A DNA stretch of 9,994 nucleotides from Candidatus Avimonoglobus intestinipullorum (lineage in GTDB: Bacteria > Bacillota > Clostridia > UBA1381): contig DVND01000025.1 in NCBI GenBank assembly GCA_018714645.1, positions 1-9,994 of the forward strand, written 5' to 3'. The notes under the pieces are model-generated. The model made no database searches, was not told the DNA's origin, and saw nothing but the letters and a program-made list of their open reading frames with translations. Below, piece by piece: positions 5,918 to 9,994 of the stretch. Each line of letters starts with the position of its first letter. Within the stretch, counting starts at the first letter, position 1. The translations under genes and the position numbers were made by a program.

Positions 5918-7075
5918 TTGAGAAAAATCGGCCTGATGGGGGGGACATTCAACCCCATCCACAATGCGCATCTGCAATTGGCAAAAACCGCCATGGAGGA
6001 GTATGGGCTGAAGGAAATCCTGTTTATGACCAGCGGCAATCCGCCCCATAAGCGGGAAGCGGTTGTACTGGACAAGACCATCCGCCACAGAATGGTGCAG
6101 TTGGCGGTGGCTCCATACAGCAGATTTGTCCCGTGCGACGATGAAGTGCGGCGGGAGGCGTATTCGTATACGGCGGACACTTTGCAGCGGCTGCAAAAAG
6201 CACGGCCGGATGCTTCTATCTATTTTATTATCGGTGCGGATTCGCTGCATCAGTTTAAGGATTGGTATATGCCTGATAAAATCGCAAAATTATGTACGCT
6301 GCTGGTATTCCCGCGGACGGGTTACAGCTTGCAGCGGGATATGGAGGCGGCGCGGGTGCAGTTTGGCGCAGCGGTGCAGGAACTGCACGCAGCGCAGATG
6401 GATGTTTCTTCGACCATGTTGCGGGATTGGATTGCAGAGGGGCGCAATATTTCCGCTTATGTGCCAGAGGTGGTCTATGCGTTTATTAAGAACTATAAAT
6501 TATACCAGCGGCGGGAAGGCACCATGGAAGAGCAGCTGGCGGGGATGCTTTCCCCCAAGCGGTTCCGGCACAGCCTGGGCGTGCGCGATACGGCGGTGGA
6601 ATTGGCGCGGCGGTTTGGTGCAGATGAAGAACGGGCGGAGATAGCGGGGTTGCTGCATGACTGTGCAAAGAACCTGCCGGTGGAGGAACAGCTTGCCATG
6701 TGCAGGGATTTGGGCGTGGAATTGGACCGGTGGGAGCTGGAAAACCCGGGGGCGCTGGCCCATGCAAAGCTGGGCGCGGAATTGGTGAAATGTCTGTTTG
6801 ACGTATCGGACGAGGCGGTATCAAGTGCCATCCGCTGGCATACGCTGGGGCGTGCCGGCATGTCGGATTTGGAGAAGATTATTTTTGCGGCGGATATGGT
6901 GGAGCCAAACCGGAAGTATCCGGAAGCAGAAGAACTGCGCAAAGCCGTGTATGCGGATTTGGACCGGGGCGTTTTGGCCTGTGTGGATGCGACCATTGTA
7001 TGGAATGAACAAAAAGGCGCCGCAGTGCATCCCAATGCATATGCATTGCGGGATTGGCTGAAAAATAAAATTTGA
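5918..7075 (+). CDS. nadD-yqeK: Fused NadD adenylyltransferase and YqeK HD hydrolase
   Basis: This 385-residue protein joins two enzymes that are usually separate neighbours. Residues 1-202 are nicotinate-nucleotide adenylyltransferase (NadD), which makes deamido-NAD from nicotinate mononucleotide and ATP. They show GGTFNPIHNAH (8-18) and the C-terminal SSTMLRD (164-170), the two nucleotidyltransferase signatures. Residues 203-385 are a YqeK domain: H218, the HD pair H247-D248 in LLHDCAK, AHAKLGAE, IRWHTLG and IIFAADMVEPNR. YqeK proteins hydrolyse diadenosine tetraphosphate symmetrically. No stop or frameshift separates the halves; the junction reads YKLYQRREGTMEEQ. The start is TTG 5918. An internal ATG at 6524 could also give a free YqeK of 183 residues. 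It starts 14 bp after yhbY and is followed by rsfS, the usual cluster partner. Both activities are inferred from intact motifs. Confidence 0.93.
   Translation: MRKIGLMGGTFNPIHNAHLQLAKTAMEEYGLKEILFMTSGNPPHKREAVVLDKTIRHRMVQLAVAPYSRFVPCDDEVRREAYSYTADTLQRLQKARPDASIYFIIGADSLHQFKDWYMPDKIAKLCTLLVFPRTGYSLQRDMEAARVQFGAAVQELHAAQMDVSSTMLRDWIAEGRNISAYVPEVVYAFIKNYKLYQRREGTMEEQLAGMLSPKRFRHSLGVRDTAVELARRFGADEERAEIAGLLHDCAKNLPVEEQLAMCRDLGVELDRWELENPGALAHAKLGAELVKCLFDVSDEAVSSAIRWHTLGRAGMSDLEKIIFAADMVEPNRKYPEAEELRKAVYADLDRGVLACVDATIVWNEQKGAAVHPNAYALRDWLKNKI
6513..6526 (+). promoter_or_regulatory. Possible internal translation start for free YqeK
   Basis: GGGAAGG (6513-6519) lies 4 bases before an in-frame ATG (6524-6526) exactly at the NadD-YqeK domain border. 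Translation from here would give a full-length YqeK of 183 residues, close to the size of stand-alone family members. The spacing is short, so initiation may be weak. Confidence 0.4.
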
Positions 7076-7101
7076 TATGGACTTTTTTGGGGATTTATAG
7101 T
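7072..7101 (+). promoter_or_regulatory. Weak candidate promoter before rsfS
   Basis: TTGATA (7072-7077), an 18-bp spacer and TATAGT (7096-7101) sit in the only gap of more than 25 bp in the plus-strand gene run (65 bp, 7076-7140). The local AT-richness contrasts with the coding sequence on both sides. It would give rsfS and leuS some expression independent of the feo promoter. Matches are only moderate. Confidence 0.35.
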
Positions 7102-7140
7102 AAAATAGAGAAGTATGGATCGGAAAGGAAGGGTGTACAA

Positions 7141-7479
7141 ATGAAACGGGTTGAACTGATCGCCCAGACGATGTATGACAAAAAAGCGACAGATATCACG
7201 GTGCTGAATATCAGCGAACTGACTTCTTTGGGGGATTATTTTATCATCTGCTCCTGTTCGTCGTCGGTGCAGGTCAAGGCCTGTGCGGATGCGGTGGCGG
7301 AAAAGATGGAGGAGATGGGCATCCGGCCGGGCCATAAGGAAGGCTATCACGGCGGGAACTGGATCTTGATGGATTTCGGCGATATCATCGTGCATATCAT
7401 GCTGGATGAGACCAGGAATTTTTACGCATTGGAACGGTTGTGGAACGATGCGGAAGAACTTCAGATTGCATATAAATAG
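7141..7479 (+). CDS. rsfS: Ribosomal silencing factor RsfS
   Basis: RsfS (RsfA/Iojap family) binds ribosomal protein L14 on the 50S subunit and blocks joining with the 30S, slowing translation in starvation. The product has 112 residues, near the usual length. Family segments are ATDITVLNISELTSLGDYFIICSCSSSVQVKA and PGHKEGYHGGNWILMDFGDIIVHIM, followed by FYALERLWNDAE. One small deviation is SCSSSVQ, where CTGTSxxQ is more typical. ATG 7141 is supported by AAAGGAAGGG (7124-7133), 7 bases upstream. A TTG at 7072 is in frame but overlaps the preceding stop and has no site. The leuS start lies 20 bp after the stop. Confidence 0.95.
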   Translation: MKRVELIAQTMYDKKATDITVLNISELTSLGDYFIICSCSSSVQVKACADAVAEKMEEMGIRPGHKEGYHGGNWILMDFGDIIVHIMLDETRNFYALERLWNDAEELQIAYK

Positions 7480-7499
7480 TGAAAGGAACGGACGCTGAA

Positions 7500-9911
7500 A
7501 TGGAGCATTACAATTTCAAAGAAATAGAGAAAAAGTGGCAGAAACGCTGGGAGGAGGCCAACTGCTTCCACGCGGAAAACGGCAGCGATAAGCCGAAATT
7601 CTATACATTGGTGGAATTCCCGTACCCATCGGGCGCGGGGCTGCACGTGGGGCACCCCAGAAGCTATACCGCGCTGGATATCATCGCGCGCAAGCGGCGG
7701 ATGGAGGGGTATAATGTGCTGTACCCCATCGGGTGGGACGCTTTTGGCCTGCCAACGGAAAATTATGCTATTAAGAATAACATCCATCCGAAAATTGTGA
7801 CGAAAAATAATATTGACAACTTCACCCGCCAGTTGAAAATGCTGGGGTTCTCTTTTGATTGGGACCGGGCGGTCAATACCACGGACCCATCCTACTACAA
7901 GTGGACCCAGTGGATTTTCCTGAAGCTGTTTGAGCATGGACTGGCATATAAGCAGGAAATGCCCATCAACTGGTGTACGGGCTGTAAGGTGGGGCTGTCC
8001 AATGAGGAAGTCGTCAACGGCGTGTGCGAGCGGTGCGGCAGCGAGGTCGTCCAGAAGCGCAAGAGCCAGTGGATGCTGAAAATTACCGACTATGCCCAGC
8101 GGCTGATTGATGATTTGGATGAGGTCAATTACATTGAGAAGGTCAAGACCCAGCAGAAGAATTGGATTGGGCGCTCTGAGGGCGCGGAGGTGGAGTTCAA
8201 GCTGTCCACAGGCGACAGTATGACCGTGTATACCACCCGGTGCGATACGTTGTTTGGCGCGACCTATGTGGTGCTGTCGCCGGAGCATCAGTTGGTAGAC
8301 CGGATGAAGCCGGAGATCACAAATTGGGATGCGGTGGACGCATACCGCATGCAGGCGGCGAAGAAGTCCGAATTTGAACGGACGGAATTGGCAAAAGAGA
8401 AAACGGGCGTGCAGCTGGAGGGCGTATACGCCGTCAACCCCGTGAACGGGAAGCAGCTGCCGGTGTGGATTTCCGACTATGTGCTGGTTACCTATGGCAC
8501 CGGCGCGATTATGGCCGTGCCCGCCCACGACAGCCGCGACTGGGAATTTGCGAAGAAGTTCAACCTGCCGATCATCGAAGTGGTTGCAGGCGGGGAGGAT
8601 GTACAGAAGGAAGCGTACACCGATGTTTCCGAGGGGAATATGGTAAATTCCGGCTTTTTGGACGGGCTGCCGGTCAAGGAAGCCATTGCAAAGATGCTGG
8701 ATTACTTGGAGGAAAAAGGCATCGGCAAGCGGAAGGTGAACTTCAAGCTGCGGGATTGGGTATTCTCCCGCCAGAGGTATTGGGGCGAGCCGATCCCGCT
8801 GGTATATTGTGAAAAGTGCGGCTGGGTGCCGATCCCGGAATCGGAGCTGCCGCTGGAGCTGCCGGAGCTGGAAACCTTTGAACCGGGCGAGAACGGGGAA
8901 TCACCGCTGGCAAAGGCCTATGACTGGATTGAAACTACCTGCCCGCACTGCGGCGGAAAAGCGCAGCGGGAAACGGATACCATGCCCCAGTGGGCCGGTT
9001 CCAGCTGGTATTTTCTGCGTTATATCGATCCGCATAACGATGAGGCGCTGGCATCCAAGGAGGCGCTGGACTATTGGATGCCGGTGGATTGGTACAACGG
9101 CGGCATGGAGCACACCACGCTGCATTTGCTGTATTCCCGGTTCTGGCATAAATTCCTTTATGACATCGGCGTGGTGCCTACGAAGGAACCGTATATGCGC
9201 AGGACTTCCCACGGGATGATTTTGGGCGAAAACAATGAGAAGATGTCCAAATCCCGGGGGAATGTGATTAACCCGGACGATGTTGTCAATGAATTTGGTG
9301 CGGACGCGTTCCGCTGCTACGAGATGTTTATCGGCGCGTTTGACCAGGCTACGCCGTGGTCCCAGCAGGGCTTAAAGGGTTGCTATAAGTTCATGGAGCG
9401 GGTCTGGAACTTGCAGGATATGATTGTCGAGGACGATGGTTATTCCGCAGAATTGGAAAAAAATGTACACAAGACCATTAAAAAGGTTGGCGAGGACTAT
9501 GAGCGTATGAAATTTAATACGGGCATCGCGGCGCTGATGAGTCTTGTGAATGATTTTTACCGCATCGGGCGCGTAACACGGGGCGAGTTCAGGACACTGA
9601 TTACGCTGCTGAACCCGGTAGCGCCCCATATGACGGAGGAACTTTGGGAGAAGTACGGCACGGGCGGCCTGCTCTCCATATCGCCCTGGCCGCAGTATGA
9701 CGCGGACAAGACGGTGGACGATGAGATTGAACTGGCAATCCAGATTAACGGGAAGGTGCGGGATAAGATCCTCGTTTCCACAGAATTGGATAGAGCACAG
9801 ATCGAACAGGCGGCGCTGGAAGCGGAAGCGGTACGGAAGCTGACGGATGGGAAAACCGTGGTAAAGGTCATCGTGGTGCCGGGCAAGCTTGTAAATATTG
9901 TGGTGAAATAA
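7500..9911 (+). CDS. leuS: Leucyl-tRNA synthetase
   Basis: This class Ia synthetase charges tRNA-Leu in the cytoplasm. The product has 803 residues, normal for bacterial LeuRS. The ATP site motifs are HVGH (49-52) and KMSKS (581-585). Two four-cysteine zinc sites are visible: C159, C162, C176, C179 and C437, C440, C481, C484. The CP1 editing domain contains TTRCDT (245-250) and GTGAIMAVPAHDSRD with D347, so proofreading of mischarged isoleucine or norvaline appears intact. Cysteine at 248 replaces the proline often seen there. The C-terminal anticodon-binding domain and the end part IQINGKVRDK..VKVIVVPGKLVNIVVK are complete. ATG 7500 is chosen because MEHYNFKEIEKKWQ is the family N-terminus. 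The nearest site, AAAGGA at 7482-7487, is 12 bases away, slightly long; GTG 7479 would overlap the rsfS stop. Confidence 0.98.
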   Translation: MEHYNFKEIEKKWQKRWEEANCFHAENGSDKPKFYTLVEFPYPSGAGLHVGHPRSYTALDIIARKRRMEGYNVLYPIGWDAFGLPTENYAIKNNIHPKIVTKNNIDNFTRQLKMLGFSFDWDRAVNTTDPSYYKWTQWIFLKLFEHGLAYKQEMPINWCTGCKVGLSNEEVVNGVCERCGSEVVQKRKSQWMLKITDYAQRLIDDLDEVNYIEKVKTQQKNWIGRSEGAEVEFKLSTGDSMTVYTTRCDTLFGATYVVLSPEHQLVDRMKPEITNWDAVDAYRMQAAKKSEFERTELAKEKTGVQLEGVYAVNPVNGKQLPVWISDYVLVTYGTGAIMAVPAHDSRDWEFAKKFNLPIIEVVAGGEDVQKEAYTDVSEGNMVNSGFLDGLPVKEAIAKMLDYLEEKGIGKRKVNFKLRDWVFSRQRYWGEPIPLVYCEKCGWVPIPESELPLELPELETFEPGENGESPLAKAYDWIETTCPHCGGKAQRETDTMPQWAGSSWYFLRYIDPHNDEALASKEALDYWMPVDWYNGGMEHTTLHLLYSRFWHKFLYDIGVVPTKEPYMRRTSHGMILGENNEKMSKSRGNVINPDDVVNEFGADAFRCYEMFIGAFDQATPWSQQGLKGCYKFMERVWNLQDMIVEDDGYSAELEKNVHKTIKKVGEDYERMKFNTGIAALMSLVNDFYRIGRVTRGEFRTLITLLNPVAPHMTEELWEKYGTGGLLSISPWPQYDADKTVDDEIELAIQINGKVRDKILVSTELDRAQIEQAALEAEAVRKLTDGKTVVKVIVVPGKLVNIVVK

Positions 9912-9946
9912 AAATATGGAAGCGCGCTGCGCTTCTATATTTTTTT
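9912..9946 (+). terminator. Intrinsic terminator after leuS
   Basis: GAAGCGC (9919-9925) pairs with GCGCTTC (9929-9935) around a 3-nt loop. The stem extends through a G-T pair and the flanking A/T bases (AAATAT against ATATTT), and a run of T ends at 9946. It begins immediately after the leuS stop and closes the plus-strand operon. The remaining 48 bp to the window end hold no feature I can support. Confidence 0.95.
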
Positions 9947-9994
9947 GCATCACGAAAACCACGCGATAGTTGAAGTAGTAAAATAAAAGTAGAC

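Noticed and set aside
7461..8528. Long minus-strand open frame across the 5' half of leuS
   Set aside because: It mirrors the codon pattern of leuS, is rich in His, Arg, Gln and Leu as antisense frames often are, and shows no family motif.

Overview
The window looks like core chromosomal DNA from a Gram-positive anaerobe of the Clostridia (Bacillota). The evidence is the gene content and order (rplM-rpsI, feoA-feoB with a small Cys-rich partner, yhbY-nadD-yqeK-rsfS-leuS), strong AGGAGG-type ribosome binding sites, TTGACA/TATAAT promoters, and a moderately GC-rich coding sequence with AT-rich intergenic regions. I cannot name the genus. I see no mobile elements, tRNA or rRNA genes, or CRISPR arrays.

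Left part, minus strand (about 1-1835): rplM (L13) and rpsI (S9) form a two-gene operon with a near-consensus promoter at 997-1025 and an intrinsic terminator at 22-56. Upstream of it, on the same strand, is a HAD phosphatase gene of the phosphoglycolate phosphatase type with its own strong promoter.

Divergent control region (1774-1910): the phosphatase promoter and the feo promoter face away from each other. Their -35 elements overlap inside a perfect inverted repeat (13-bp arms, 2-bp centre, 1817-1844). This is the most striking non-coding structure in the window and a good candidate for a repressor site controlling both directions.

Right part, plus strand (1911-9911): a tight run of genes with gaps of 65 bp or less or overlapping ends. 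It contains feoA, feoB, a 53-residue FeoB-associated Cys-rich membrane peptide, a CLC anion transporter whose filter residues look more like fluoride exporters than chloride CLCs, yhbY, a fused nadD-yqeK gene, rsfS and leuS. It closes with a strong intrinsic terminator at 9912-9946. The first four genes import ferrous iron and move anions. The last four serve ribosome assembly, NAD synthesis, dinucleotide turnover, ribosome silencing and leucine charging. No terminator was seen between the two halves, so iron-responsive transcription may read into housekeeping genes. A weak internal promoter lies before rsfS.

Most of the window is ordinary, well-known genes. The points worth a second look are the palindromic divergent promoter, the NadD-YqeK fusion with a possible internal start, the unusual CLC, the His-rich segment of FeoB, and the inverted repeat spanning the rplM promoter.
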